Shown here in pieces: positions 16,320-24,589 of a DNA stretch of 64,000 nucleotides (position 1 is its first letter; each line of letters starts with the position of its first letter). The notes under the pieces were generated by a model. It saw only the letters and a list, made by a program, of their open reading frames with translations, was not told the DNA's origin and did no database searches. Source of the DNA: an uncultured Clostridia bacterium (GTDB lineage Bacteria > Bacillota > Clostridia > Christensenellales > UBA1242); NCBI GenBank assembly GCA_944372585.1, contig CALVZQ010000003.1:90754-154753 (forward strand), given 5' to 3'. Both the position numbers and the translations under genes were made by a program.

Positions 16320-16670
16320 TTATTTGTTATCTGCTGATTTAACTTTTGCTGCTTTACCAGTGAGTTCTCTAACATAATAGAGTTTTGCTCTTCTTGGTTT
16401 ACCTTTTCTTACCACTTCAATAGTAGCAATTTTTGGTGAATGAACTGGGAATGTTTTTTCAACGCCAACACCATAAGAAATTTTTCTTACAGTGAAAGTT
16501 TCTCTGATTCCACCGTTCTTTCTGGCAATAACAACACCTTCGAAAGCCTGCAATCTTTCCTTGTCGCCTTCTTTGATTTTGACAGTAACCTTAACAGTGT
16601 CACCGATGGCGAATTCAGGGATAGAATCTTTCATGCTTTCTCTTTCCAATTGGTCAATAATATTAGCCAT
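16320..16670 (-). CDS. rplS: 50S ribosomal protein L19 (bL19)
   Basis: The 116-aa ribosomal protein has recognisable L19 segments: [45 protein letters not shown] and [11 protein letters not shown]. It sits at the 30S/50S interface. It is monocistronic here, with its own promoter, leader and terminator, and is separated from trmD by the lipoprotein, yraN and rbgA. In Bacillus it directly follows trmD. Confidence 0.97.
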   Translation of the reverse strand: MANIIDQLERESMKDSIPEFAIGDTVKVTVKIKEGDKERLQAFEGVVIARKNGGIRETFTVRKISYGVGVEKTFPVHSPKIATIEVVRKGKPRRAKLYYVRELTGKAAKVKSADNK

Positions 16671-16753
16671 GACTTATCTCCTTTTTTCAGATTTTCGACA
16701 TGATGCTCATAAAGTAAAAACCCAGCGGAACACCCGAAGTCTATTTGATTATA
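16671..16753 (-). promoter_or_regulatory. rplS promoter and structured leader (candidate L19 leader)
   Basis: The minus strand has TATAAT (16748-16753) with an extended TGC and a TTGTTT -35 18 nt away. About 70 nt of leader follow, containing CUUCGGGUGUUCCGCUGGG and a GAGCAUCAUGUC segment, then AAAAGGAG before the ATG. Bacillota rplS genes often carry an autoregulatory L19 leader RNA. I see a GC-richer folded block of the right size but cannot verify the Rfam consensus. Confidence 0.45.
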
Positions 16754-16850
16754 GCACAACCTAACACACAAAAACAAGTGTTTTTACAAAGTTTTTTGTT
16801 AATTTGTCAAACATTTTTCAGTAAATTAGGATTTTAGGTTACCAAAATTT

Positions 16851-17438
16851 TTAAAAACCATACAAAGTTGCCATAAAGTATAATTTACCTTCATTGTCAA
16901 TCATAACAATATTGCAAGCAAATGCTTTATTTTGAGTGATAAGTTGAATGCTGGTTTCTCCGTAGGAAAGAACATTTGTAAATTGCAAAATGTCCTCATA
17001 CAAATTTTTTACTTCTGGAGAAAATGCTTGAATTTCTGATTCAGAAAGAGTTGAAACATCAACATCATTCAACATAATCTTATATGATGTAAATGAATAT
17101 GCTGGGTAAACATCTGCTCCTGTATATACATCAAAAACATAGGAAACTACAAAACCTGTGTTTTGACTGTCATCAAAAATCAAAGTTGAACTTTTTCTTC
17201 CAACTTCCACTTTGCTCTGAGAAATTCTCATGCCACCGGTAAAACTATCTGAAAACTCTCCATCATCAAAATGCGAATAGCTCCCATCATTTGGTGTTTC
17301 GTCTTTGATAACTTGCATATTTACAAGTTGATAAGTTTTTTCTTCAATAAATTGTTCTCCACACCCTGCAAGACTGAAACCACCAAGAATTACTAAGCAA
17401 AAACAAGCAAGAATAGATAAAACTTTTTTCTTTGTCAT
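16851..17438 (-). CDS. Hypothetical lipoprotein
   Basis: The ~195-aa protein has a lipoprotein signal peptide: basic MTKKKV, a hydrophobic core, and the lipobox SLAGC. The Cys would be acylated by Lgt. The mature part is rich in Ser, Asp and aromatic residues (YSHFDDGEFSDSFTGGMRIS) and ends in strand-like segments; I recognise no domain. The start at the Met preceding TKKKV has AGGGGAGG upstream. The longer frame would run through the promoter, so it is rejected. Confidence 0.75.
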   Translation of the reverse strand: MTKKKVLSILACFCLVILGGFSLAGCGEQFIEEKTYQLVNMQVIKDETPNDGSYSHFDDGEFSDSFTGGMRISQSKVEVGRKSSTLIFDDSQNTGFVVSYVFDVYTGADVYPAYSFTSYKIMLNDVDVSTLSESEIQAFSPEVKNLYEDILQFTNVLSYGETSIQLITQNKAFACNIVMIDNEGKLYFMATLYGF

Positions 17439-17463
17439 AAATCCTCCCCTTTTCATGTAATAT

Positions 17464-17492
17464 ACAATACCCCAAAAAAACAAAAATGTCAA
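17464..17492 (-). promoter_or_regulatory. Promoter of the lipoprotein gene
   Basis: On the minus strand TTGACA (17487-17492), 17 nt, TATTGT (17464-17469). A leader of about 20 nt carries GGGGAGG. Confidence 0.65.
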
Positions 17493-17512
17493 TACCGTTT
17501 GCAAAACATTAA

Positions 17513-17884
17513 TTATTGAAAAGCATTTTTCACATGATTAATAAAATCATCACAGACTTCAATAACATCAAATCTGACATCATGATCATACATATTTTTC
17601 ATCATCAAATAAATTTCTGCAACCCTTTTGATTTGATTTTGTTTGTGTAATGTGACAGCTTCAATAGGTCTTCCAAAAGCAAACGTTGAACGATTTTTAA
17701 CTTCAACAAAGACAATGACATTGTCCTTTTCTGCAATGATGTCAATTTCACCAATCCTGTTTTTGTAATTAGTTTCAATGATTTTATATTTCTCTTTCTT
17801 TAAAAATTGAACAGCCCTTATTTCGCCTTTGTTTCCTTCAATTTTGTTCTTCACCTTTGAAATATCTTTGTTTTCTTCTTTCAT
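17513..17884 (-). CDS. yraN: UPF0102/YraN family endonuclease-like protein
   Basis: The ~123-aa protein shows the YraN form of the PD-(D/E)XK fold: GNKGEIRAVQFLK, then GEIDIIAEKD and VFVEVKNRS, giving E...D...ExK. The cellular role is uncertain; nuclease activity is inferred from the fold. The start was placed at MKEENKD, which has AGGTGG upstream. A TTG at 17944 overlapping the rbgA stop (TTGA) would give a 20-residue longer N-terminus and cannot be excluded. Usually rnhB stands between rbgA and yraN; it is absent here. Confidence 0.85.
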   Translation of the reverse strand: MKEENKDISKVKNKIEGNKGEIRAVQFLKKEKYKIIETNYKNRIGEIDIIAEKDNVIVFVEVKNRSTFAFGRPIEAVTLHKQNQIKRVAEIYLMMKNMYDHDVRFDVIEVCDDFINHVKNAFQ

Positions 17885-17940
17885 AATCCACCTAAATAAA
17901 TAAAAATGGTTATCTTTATATAACCACCAATCATTTAAAT

Positions 17941-18753
17941 TCAATCTATTGTCATTTTCCCCAAACGACCTTTTCGGAAGTCATCAACAACACTTTTGGC
18001 AGTTCTTTCCATGTCAACTTCTCCACCATTTTTGACATATTTTCTTACTTTCGCAACACCTTCAAGTGTTGTTTCTCCATTATATCTGTTTTTAATATTT
18101 TCTGGATAAAGATTTGTCAAAAGAGAAAGAAGCTGTTCTGCAAGTTCAACAAAATCCAATATTTCATCTCTAACACTGCCTACATAAGCCAATTTTTTTG
18201 CAACTTCTTGATCTGCAATGTTTGGATATAATGTACCTGGGGTGTCATAAACTTCAATGCAATCTCCAATTGGAAGCCAAAGTCCATGCTTTGTCACCCC
18301 CGCCTTGTCACCTGTTATTGCCTTTGCCTTTTTACATAAATTGTTGACAAGTGTGCTTTTTCCACAATTAGGAATTCCAACAACCATTGTTCTGATACTC
18401 GGTTTGATTCCCTTGCTTTTATATTTTTCAATTTTGTTTTTCGCAAGTCCTTTGATTTTGTTGATAATCAAATCAGATTTACCAGACGCTGTACTGTTGA
18501 ACAAAATATAATCACTTGTCTGGGTTTTAAATTGTGGCAAGAAAGATTTAATTTTATTTTCGTCTGCCGTATCAATCTTGTTAAAAACATACAAGACTGG
18601 TTTGTTTTGTGTGAGTTGATTTAAAGATGGATTTAATGAAGATAATGGAATGCGTGCATCAAGAATATAAGTCACAACATCAACTTTTTTAAGTTGCTCA
18701 CTTATATCTTTAAGTGCCTTATTCATATGACCAGGAAACCAATTAATCTTCAT
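17941..18753 (-). CDS. rbgA: Ribosome biogenesis GTPase RbgA (YlqF)
   Basis: The 270-aa circularly permuted GTPase has motifs in the order G4 (NKIDT), then G1 (GIPNCGKST), then G3 (DTPG). It begins INWFPGHMNKALKDI, the YlqF signature. It matures the 50S subunit at a late step. A C-terminal helical domain with VAKVRKYVKNGGEVDMERTA is also typical. It is downstream of trmD with the palindromic element at 18768 between them. Confidence 0.96.
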   Translation of the reverse strand: MKINWFPGHMNKALKDISEQLKKVDVVTYILDARIPLSSLNPSLNQLTQNKPVLYVFNKIDTADENKIKSFLPQFKTQTSDYILFNSTASGKSDLIINKIKGLAKNKIEKYKSKGIKPSIRTMVVGIPNCGKSTLVNNLCKKAKAITGDKAGVTKHGLWLPIGDCIEVYDTPGTLYPNIADQEVAKKLAYVGSVRDEILDFVELAEQLLSLLTNLYPENIKNRYNGETTLEGVAKVRKYVKNGGEVDMERTAKSVVDDFRKGRLGKMTID

Positions 18754-18767
18754 AATTCTCCTATATC

Positions 18768-18805
18768 TTGTGTATTATGCATTGCATACCACAATGCATA
18801 TGGTA
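18768..18805. repeat. Palindromic element, copy 3 (behind trmD stop codon)
   Basis: The sequence begins with the core TTGTGTATTATGC and continues ATTGCATACCACAATGCATA. TATGCATTG pairs with CAATGCATA (9 bp) around a short loop. It directly abuts the trmD stop and shares the core with the element at 2293 and much of its central sequence with the copy inside truB. Confidence 0.65.
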
Positions 18806-19477
18806 TTATTCAACATTATCAAGCAAATCATTTCTCAACTGTTTGGTTCTCTTTACACTTTGCTCTTTTCGCCATTTTTCCACTTCTTGATGATTTCCAG
18901 AAACCAGCACATCTGGAACCTTTAACCCCATAAATTCTTGAGGTCTTGTGTATTGAGGATACTCCAACAACCCATTTGAAAAACTTTCACTCTCCAAACT
19001 TTCCTTTGAAATGACCCCATCAACAAATCTTGCTAAACTGTCAATAATCACCATTGCAGGAAGTTCTCCGCCGGTCAGAATGTAATCCCCCACTGAAATC
19101 TGTTCTATGTCAAACAATTGAAAAATTCTTTCATCAACACCCTCATAGTGTCCACAAACAAAAATCAAATGCTGAAATGTTGACAACTCTTTTGCTTTGT
19201 TTGTGTTGAAGGTCTTTCCAATTGGTGAAGGGAAGATTATCTTTGCATCTTCTGTTATAACAGAATTTATTGCATCAAACAAAGGCTGGACAGACATCAA
19301 CATTCCTGCCCCGCCACCAAAAGGATAGTCATCACATTTTTTGTGTTTATCCTTGGAAAAATCTCTGATATTGACAATGTTTATTTCCAAAATTCCGCTT
19401 TCAGTCGCCCTTGCCAGAATGCTGGTTTTGAGTGGAGAAAATGCTTCTGGAAACAATGTTAGAATATCAATTCTCAT
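18806..19477 (-). CDS. trmD: tRNA (guanine-37-N1)-methyltransferase
   Basis: The 223-aa SPOUT (trefoil knot) enzyme makes m1G37. Visible signatures are MRIDILTLFPEAF, DYPFGGGAGMLM, GHYEGVDERI, SVGDYILTGGELPAM and YPQYTRPQEF. Its ATG overlaps the rimM stop (ATGA), indicating translational coupling. Confidence 0.97.
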   Translation of the reverse strand: MRIDILTLFPEAFSPLKTSILARATESGILEINIVNIRDFSKDKHKKCDDYPFGGGAGMLMSVQPLFDAINSVITEDAKIIFPSPIGKTFNTNKAKELSTFQHLIFVCGHYEGVDERIFQLFDIEQISVGDYILTGGELPAMVIIDSLARFVDGVISKESLESESFSNGLLEYPQYTRPQEFMGLKVPDVLVSGNHQEVEKWRKEQSVKRTKQLRNDLLDNVE

Positions 19478-19971
19478 TCTTGGCTTACCTTTGCTCCGTT
19501 ATATTCACTTCTTATAGCGTAGATTCTCTTTCCATCTTTTTTGAATATTGCCTTCTTGAAAGGAACTTCATACATATGGTCATTTTCTTTGATTATCAAA
19601 ATGTCATCAAAGCCATAGTCGGTCACATCCATGATTTGACCAATAAGTTCATTATTTTCGTCAAAAATCAATGTTCCGACCAAGTCTTCAATCAAGAAAT
19701 CGTCGACAGATATTTTGTCAAATTCTTCTCTTGTGATGTAAACTTTTTTATTGCGATATTTTTCTGCTGTGTTTCTGTCTGGTATTTCTTCAAACAAAAC
19801 ATAAGCATATCCAAGTCTGTATGTTGCAGTCTTGAACGGCGTCTTTTGCTTTTCAATGTAAAGCGCATGTTTACCATTAAAAATCGCAGGAATATCAATC
19901 AAAGGAAGTATTTTAACTTCCCCCTTGATACCCTGCGGTTTAATGATTTTCCCAACAAAAACAAATTGCAT
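19474..19971 (-). CDS. rimM: 16S rRNA processing protein RimM
   Basis: The ~165-aa protein begins MQFVFVGKIIKPQGIKGEVK, the RimM N-terminal beta-barrel signature, with a PRC-barrel C-terminal half (LIGQIMDVTDYGFDDILII). It assists 30S head assembly with S19. The ATG at 19971 is preceded by GAGGA and lies 1 nt behind the khpA stop. A TTG four codons upstream is possible but less likely. Confidence 0.94.
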   Translation of the reverse strand: MQFVFVGKIIKPQGIKGEVKILPLIDIPAIFNGKHALYIEKQKTPFKTATYRLGYAYVLFEEIPDRNTAEKYRNKKVYITREEFDKISVDDFLIEDLVGTLIFDENNELIGQIMDVTDYGFDDILIIKENDHMYEVPFKKAIFKKDGKRIYAIRSEYNGAKVSQE

Positions 19972-19972
19972 A

Positions 19973-20203
19973 TCAGTCCTCAAACTTCACAAAAACTTTC
20001 TTGTGGGTTTTTGATGCAACAGACCTCATGATTGTTCTTATGCTTGTGGCAGTTTTTCCATTCTTACCTATAATTTTTCCAAGGTCAGAACTTGCAACTT
20101 TAACACGATATGTTATTGTCTTTTCGTCTTCCTCTTTTTCAACAGAAACACTGTTTTCATCTTCAACTAATGTTTTAACGAGGAATATCAATAATTCGTC
20201 CAT
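19973..20203 (-). CDS. khpA: KH-domain RNA-binding protein KhpA (YlqC)
   Basis: The 76-aa single KH domain has the GxxG loop GKIIGKNGKTATSIRTI. KhpA dimerises with KhpB (Jag) and binds RNAs affecting cell elongation in Bacillota (family knowledge). It lies between rpsP and rimM as in Bacillus. The ribosome binding site is AAGGAG. Confidence 0.93.
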   Translation of the reverse strand: MDELLIFLVKTLVEDENSVSVEKEEDEKTITYRVKVASSDLGKIIGKNGKTATSIRTIMRSVASKTHKKVFVKFED

Positions 20204-20285
20204 AAAGTTCTCCTTAAATTACTGAATTTTCATCTTGTCGATGAACTTTTCATTTAAAACAAAAATATTGTTTCTGTTTATTAAA

Positions 20286-20543
20286 TTATTTGTTTTCTTG
20301 TTGAATAGCACCACTCTTAACCAAAATTGATTTAGCAGTTTCTGTTGGAAGAGCGCCATTTTTAAGCCATTTTTGAGCTTTTTCGTTGTCAATTTTGATT
20401 TCTGCTGGATTTGTCAATGGATTGTATGTTCCAAGCAAATCGATGTATTTTCCATCTCTTGGACTTTTGCTATCAGCAACAACAACACGATAGAAAGGTG
20501 CTTTCTTATCTCCCAATCTTGTCAATCTAATTTTAACAGCCAT
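20286..20543 (-). CDS. rpsP: 30S ribosomal protein S16 (bS16)
   Basis: The 85-aa protein begins [20 protein letters not shown], the canonical S16 N-terminus, and contains GTYNPLTNP and a C-terminal [12 protein letters not shown]. It is the first gene of the rpsP-khpA-rimM-trmD-rbgA-yraN unit, with an AAGGAG ribosome binding site. Confidence 0.97.
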   Translation of the reverse strand: MAVKIRLTRLGDKKAPFYRVVVADSKSPRDGKYIDLLGTYNPLTNPAEIKIDNEKAQKWLKNGALPTETAKSILVKSGAIQQENK

Positions 20544-20600
20544 TTTTCTTCTCCTTATATTAAATTTGCTTCAACAATTTGTAAAGCATTTTCGCCTTAC

Positions 20601-20629
20601 ATTATATCATACAAAATCAAACTTGTAAA
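20601..20629 (-). promoter_or_regulatory. Promoter of the rpsP unit
   Basis: On the minus strand TTTACA (20624-20629), 17 nt, TATAAT (20601-20606) with an extended TGA, about 55 nt upstream of the rpsP ATG. Confidence 0.7.
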
Positions 20630-20666
20630 GTGTTTTATCACAAAAAATCAAAATTGTCTACAATTG

Positions 20667-21710
20667 TTAAAATTTTAAGTTTCCGTTATAAACATATATA
20701 TAAGTTAATGGTTTGCAAATGTTTGAAATTGGACTGTTTACATTAACCTTTATAAGTTGATCTTTTATGCTCTCAAATTGGTTTCTGCTTAAAATTCTTT
20801 CTATAATTTGTCCATTTTCTCTAATTTCCAGAATGCCAGTACCAGCCCAAAAATCAGTCATTGATGATTTGCTTGAACCTATATGCAGCCAAGATTCACC
20901 ACCAGGTCCTAGACCGAAAGAAAAAAGCAAAGGAATATTATTTTCTTTTTCAAAAAAGTCATTACCACGAACTTCATAATCAGCATCTAGAAATGCTTCA
21001 TTGAATATTCGTGACTTTTTATATAATTCATTTTTTTCGCTATCCGAAAGATCAGTATAATTGACTACACCATCAAGTCTAAAATTAGTTCTTGCTTTTT
21101 GTATCCTTCTCTCTTGATCTTCTGGAGTATAATTATTAAAACGTTCGGTATATTCAGGAATCATTTCCTCAATTCTTGCAAGCAACTTTTGTTTGTCAAA
21201 ATTATAACTTTTATACTGTTCTCTTGCTAAACTGAGCTTCATTTCAACAAAATTTTGTTTATTATTAAAATATTTTAGTGCTTGTCTGAATGTTTTTGTA
21301 TATTCGTCCAGTCCGGATTGAGGAATATTGTTCAATTCACTTAAAATAATTTCCTCACTTTCGTACTCAATTGTCCCCCCCCCGCTATAATTAGCAAAAA
21401 TAGGCACAAGATATTCAAGCATGAATTTCATATTAAAAATTTCCGCCCAATCAATCGTAGGGTATGATGGTGTCCACCAATGTTTATAACCACCAAAAGA
21501 TGGAACAAAATTTAATGGCAAATTTCTTTCAATAATATTATTTAACTTTGCTTCAACATCAATTCTCACTTGTGGATCAATAGAATACTTCCTAAATTTT
21601 TTGGCAAATAATCTATCTATCATTTTTGTTTCAAGCTTAGTACTAAGATTATTTAAATTTAGTAACTCATTATTTAAATAATCGTTAACAATTGTCATTA
21701 AGTCATCCAT
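20667..21710 (-). CDS. Unknown accessory protein containing a nine-G tract
   Basis: I do not recognise the 347-aa protein. It is rich in Asn, Tyr and charged residues, with a mostly helical middle and a strand-rich C-terminus (GLGPGGESWLHIGSS, WAGTGILEI). FGGYKHWWTPSYPT near residue 75 looks like a conserved motif. It has no signal peptide or TM. A run of nine G on the coding strand (21375-21383) encodes GGG at residues ~110-112. The start was set at MDDLMTI with GAGG 6 nt upstream. Lower GC than its neighbours and insertion between ffh and rpsP suggest acquisition. Confidence 0.6.
   Translation of the reverse strand: MDDLMTIVNDYLNNELLNLNNLSTKLETKMIDRLFAKKFRKYSIDPQVRIDVEAKLNNIIERNLPLNFVPSFGGYKHWWTPSYPTIDWAEIFNMKFMLEYLVPIFANYSGGGTIEYESEEIILSELNNIPQSGLDEYTKTFRQALKYFNNKQNFVEMKLSLAREQYKSYNFDKQKLLARIEEMIPEYTERFNNYTPEDQERRIQKARTNFRLDGVVNYTDLSDSEKNELYKKSRIFNEAFLDADYEVRGNDFFEKENNIPLLFSFGLGPGGESWLHIGSSKSSMTDFWAGTGILEIRENGQIIERILSRNQFESIKDQLIKVNVNSPISNICKPLTYIYVYNGNLKF
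21375..21383 (-). repeat. Homopolymer tract of nine G (coding strand), possible phase-variation site
   Basis: This is the longest G/C homopolymer I noticed in this AT-rich window. It lies inside the coding frame of the unknown gene at 20667-21710, about a third of the way in, so gain or loss of one G would truncate the protein. Confidence 0.7.
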
Positions 21711-21765
21711 ACAACACCTCATAAACACATTAATTTTTGGAAACTAAATTTAAAATTAATCACTT

Positions 21766-23079
21766 TTAAAACATTCGTCTGAAACCTTTTTTATTCTTAA
21801 GTTGTTTCATCATTTCTTTTGATTGCTCAAATTGTTTCAAAAGTGTGTTGACTTGTTGAATTGTTGTTCCACTCCCTTCTGCAATACGTTTTCTTCTGCT
21901 TGCTTTAATGATTTCTGGATTGAGTCTTTCTTCTTTTGTCATGCTTTGAATGATTGCTTTGTTGACAGCAAGTTGTTTTTCGTCAATGGTGATCCCTTTC
22001 ATTTTGGAAGCCATACCAGGAATCATACCAATCAAATCATTGATGTTTCCCATTTTCTTCAAGCTTTCCATTTGAGTCAAATAATCCTCAAATGTGAAAG
22101 AGTTTTCTCTAAACTTTGCCTCTAATTTCTTTGCTTCCTCTTCTGTCACAGCTTCTTGAGCCTTTTCAATCAAAGAAAGAACATCCCCCATGCCCAATAT
22201 TCTGCTGGCAATTCTGTCTGGATAAAAAGGTTCAAGGTCACCTATCTTCTCCCCAACACCTGAGAACTTGATTGGTTTTCCGGTTATCGCCTTGATTGAA
22301 AGTGCAGCACCACCACGAGTGTCACCATCAAGTTTTGTAAGCACAACACCTGTGATGTCCAAATCATTGTTAAAGCTCTCTGCAATTGTCACGGCATCTT
22401 GTCCAGTCATAGCATCAACAACAAGCAAAATTTCAGTTGGTTTAACTTCTTTCTTGATGTCTTTGAGTTCTTGCATCAACTCTTGATTGATGTGAAGACG
22501 CCCTGCTGTGTCGATGATTACAACATCGTAGCCTTGTTTTTTTGCATGTTCAATTGATTGTTTTGCAGTCTTCACAGGGTTTTGAGTCCCTCTTTCAAAA
22601 ACTTCAACATTTGCTGATTTTCCAACAACTTGCAACTGATTGATTGCGGCAGGTCTGTAGATGTCGCACGCAACGAGAAGTGGCTTCTTTCCACTCTTTT
22701 TCAAGTGATAGGCAAGTTTTCCGCACATGGTTGTCTTTCCAGCACCTTGCAAACCACACATCATGATGACAGTTGGCGGATTTGATGCGATTTGCAATTT
22801 CTGATTGTCAGAAGAAATAAGTTTTGTAAGTTCGTCTTTGACAATTTTGATGACCATTTGACCTGGAGTCAAACTTTTCATGACATCTTCGCCAATCGCC
22901 TTTTCTGTGGTGTCAGCAACAAATTTTTTGGCAACCATATAGTTGACATCTGCTTCCAAAAGAGCAATTCTGACTTCACGCATTGCTTCCTTGATTTCAA
23001 GTTCGGTCAACTTTCCACGCTTGGTGAGTTTTGAAAAGATATGATTAAATTTTTCTGATAATGATGAAAATAGTGCCAT
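21766..23079 (-). CDS. ffh: Signal recognition particle protein Ffh
   Basis: The 437-aa protein has N, G and M domains. G-domain motifs are GLQGAGKTT, DTAGR and TKLDGDTRGGAAL. The Met-rich M domain contains IPGMASKM and SRRKRIAEGSGTT and ends KKGFRRMF. It binds signal sequences and the SRP RNA for co-translational targeting. Its ATG overlaps the ylxM stop (TAATG). No SRP RNA gene or ftsY is in the window. Confidence 0.97.
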   Translation of the reverse strand: MALFSSLSEKFNHIFSKLTKRGKLTELEIKEAMREVRIALLEADVNYMVAKKFVADTTEKAIGEDVMKSLTPGQMVIKIVKDELTKLISSDNQKLQIASNPPTVIMMCGLQGAGKTTMCGKLAYHLKKSGKKPLLVACDIYRPAAINQLQVVGKSANVEVFERGTQNPVKTAKQSIEHAKKQGYDVVIIDTAGRLHINQELMQELKDIKKEVKPTEILLVVDAMTGQDAVTIAESFNNDLDITGVVLTKLDGDTRGGAALSIKAITGKPIKFSGVGEKIGDLEPFYPDRIASRILGMGDVLSLIEKAQEAVTEEEAKKLEAKFRENSFTFEDYLTQMESLKKMGNINDLIGMIPGMASKMKGITIDEKQLAVNKAIIQSMTKEERLNPEIIKASRRKRIAEGSGTTIQQVNTLLKQFEQSKEMMKQLKNKKGFRRMF

Positions 23080-23417
23080 TATAATTTCCTTAAAATAATA
23101 TCGACTTTTTCTGAAATTTCTCTTTGAGAGTTTTTGTCCGCGAGTGTTTTGATCTCTTGCAAGTTCAAAACAAGATTTTGTTTTGTTTCATTCACATGCA
23201 AAGCATTTTCAAACTTGTCCAATTTTTCACAAGATTTGTCAATTGCATCAAGCACAGCCTGCCTTGTGACATTTCGCTCTTCTGCAATTTCCACAAGCGT
23301 CATGTTATATTCAAAATATGATGTCATGATTTTTTGCCTGTCTTCGCTCAAAAGTGAGCCATAAATTTCAAACAATCTCCCATATTTCACAAAATCTTGA
23401 AGTTGAATTTTTGACAT
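23079..23417 (-). CDS. ylxM: YlxM-type helix-turn-helix protein (UPF0122)
   Basis: The ~112-aa protein has a sigma-70 region 4-like helix-turn-helix (MTLVEIAEERNVTRQAVLDAI). YlxM is a conserved partner encoded before ffh and modulates SRP function in streptococci (family knowledge). The start was set at MSKIQLQDF with AAGGAG 6 nt upstream. It overlaps ffh by one base. Confidence 0.9.
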   Translation of the reverse strand: MSKIQLQDFVKYGRLFEIYGSLLSEDRQKIMTSYFEYNMTLVEIAEERNVTRQAVLDAIDKSCEKLDKFENALHVNETKQNLVLNLQEIKTLADKNSQREISEKVDIILRKL

Positions 23418-23452
23418 TTTTGCTCCTTGCTGACTTAAAACTTTATGTCGCA

Positions 23453-23481
23453 ATTATATCATAATGTTTGATTTATTGCAA
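23453..23481 (-). promoter_or_regulatory. Promoter of ylxM-ffh
   Basis: On the minus strand TTGCAA (23476-23481), 17 nt, TATAAT (23453-23458) with an extended TGA. The leader is about 30 nt. Confidence 0.72.
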
Positions 23482-23488
23482 CTTATTT

Positions 23489-24589
23489 TCATTGAAACAA
23501 ATTCGCAATGACAGTGTTACTGATGTGATAAAAAATCGGATTGAGAAAAACTTTTTCTCCATTTTGCATCAAAATTCCTTTGGCAATATATTCATCAAAA
23601 TAAGAATTTTTTGTCAAATCATAACCCAGTTTTTTCACTTCTAACAAATCAACTCCCGAATTGCATCGAAGTCCCAGCATGATGATCTCTTCAATTTGTT
23701 CTTGATTTGTCAAAATTTCTTCTTCGATTTTTCCAAGTTCATAATCTTTCAAACTTTCGGAATTTTTAAATCTTTTTCCGCCAACAAAAGAGTGTGCTGA
23801 AAGACCAAAGCCCAAATATTCTCCTCTTGCCCAATAATTCAGATTATGTCTGCTTTCATAACCAGGAAAGGCAAAGTTGCTTATTTCATATCTCTCCATG
23901 CCGTTGTCACACAAATAGTTTGACAGTTTGTTGAACGCTTGAATTGTTTGGTCGTCGTCAAGCGGCTTATATTTCCCCTCTTTTGTCATTTGAAAAATTT
24001 TTGTGTTTTCATACACTTCCAACAGATAACATGAAATGTGTTTAACCCCCAGTGCAAGCAACTGTTTTGCATATCCACATAAATCTTTTCCACTTTCATT
24101 TTCAAGTCCAACAATCAAATCAGCAGAAACATTGTCAAAATACTTCCTTGCCAATTTGATTTTTTCAAGTGCCATTTTTTTGTTATGCAACCTTCCGATT
24201 TTTTTTAAAGTTTTGTCATTAAGAGATTGCACACCAATGCTCAATCTGTTTATTCTCAAACTTTTCCACGTTTGAAGAAGTTGTTCTGTGATTGAATTTG
24301 GATTTGCTTCGATTGTGAATTCTGCGTCTTCATAAACATCAAAGTTTTCAAACAGGGTGCCAACAATTTTCTTTATTTGCTCCCCAGTCAGAACACTTGG
24401 CGTTCCGCCACCAATATAGATGGTTCGAACAACCTTGTCGCATTTTCTTCTTCTGATTTCATCACAAAGCAAATTGATGTATTTTTCTTTTATTTCATCA
24501 CTTGCACAGAAAGAGTTAAAAGCACAATAATTGCACTTTTGTTCACAAAAAGGTATATGAATATAAATTGAAATATCTTTATTTTTCAT
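23489..24589 (-). CDS. hemW: Radical SAM protein HemW (heme chaperone; former oxygen-independent CPO-like)
   Basis: The 366-aa protein has the radical SAM cluster motif [14 protein letters not shown] (CxxxCxxC) near the N-terminus, followed by [19 protein letters not shown] and [19 protein letters not shown]. The lepA-hemW arrangement and the length favour HemW (heme trafficking) over true HemN. It overlaps lepA by 11 nt. Confidence 0.92.
   Translation of the reverse strand: MKNKDISIYIHIPFCEQKCNYCAFNSFCASDEIKEKYINLLCDEIRRRKCDKVVRTIYIGGGTPSVLTGEQIKKIVGTLFENFDVYEDAEFTIEANPNSITEQLLQTWKSLRINRLSIGVQSLNDKTLKKIGRLHNKKMALEKIKLARKYFDNVSADLIVGLENESGKDLCGYAKQLLALGVKHISCYLLEVYENTKIFQMTKEGKYKPLDDDQTIQAFNKLSNYLCDNGMERYEISNFAFPGYESRHNLNYWARGEYLGFGLSAHSFVGGKRFKNSESLKDYELGKIEEEILTNQEQIEEIIMLGLRCNSGVDLLEVKKLGYDLTKNSYFDEYIAKGILMQNGEKVFLNPIFYHISNTVIANLFQ

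Noticed and set aside
20667-21710. Prophage or insertion-sequence cargo
   Set aside because: No integrase, transposase, terminal repeats or target duplication is visible at the borders; it is only an isolated accessory gene.
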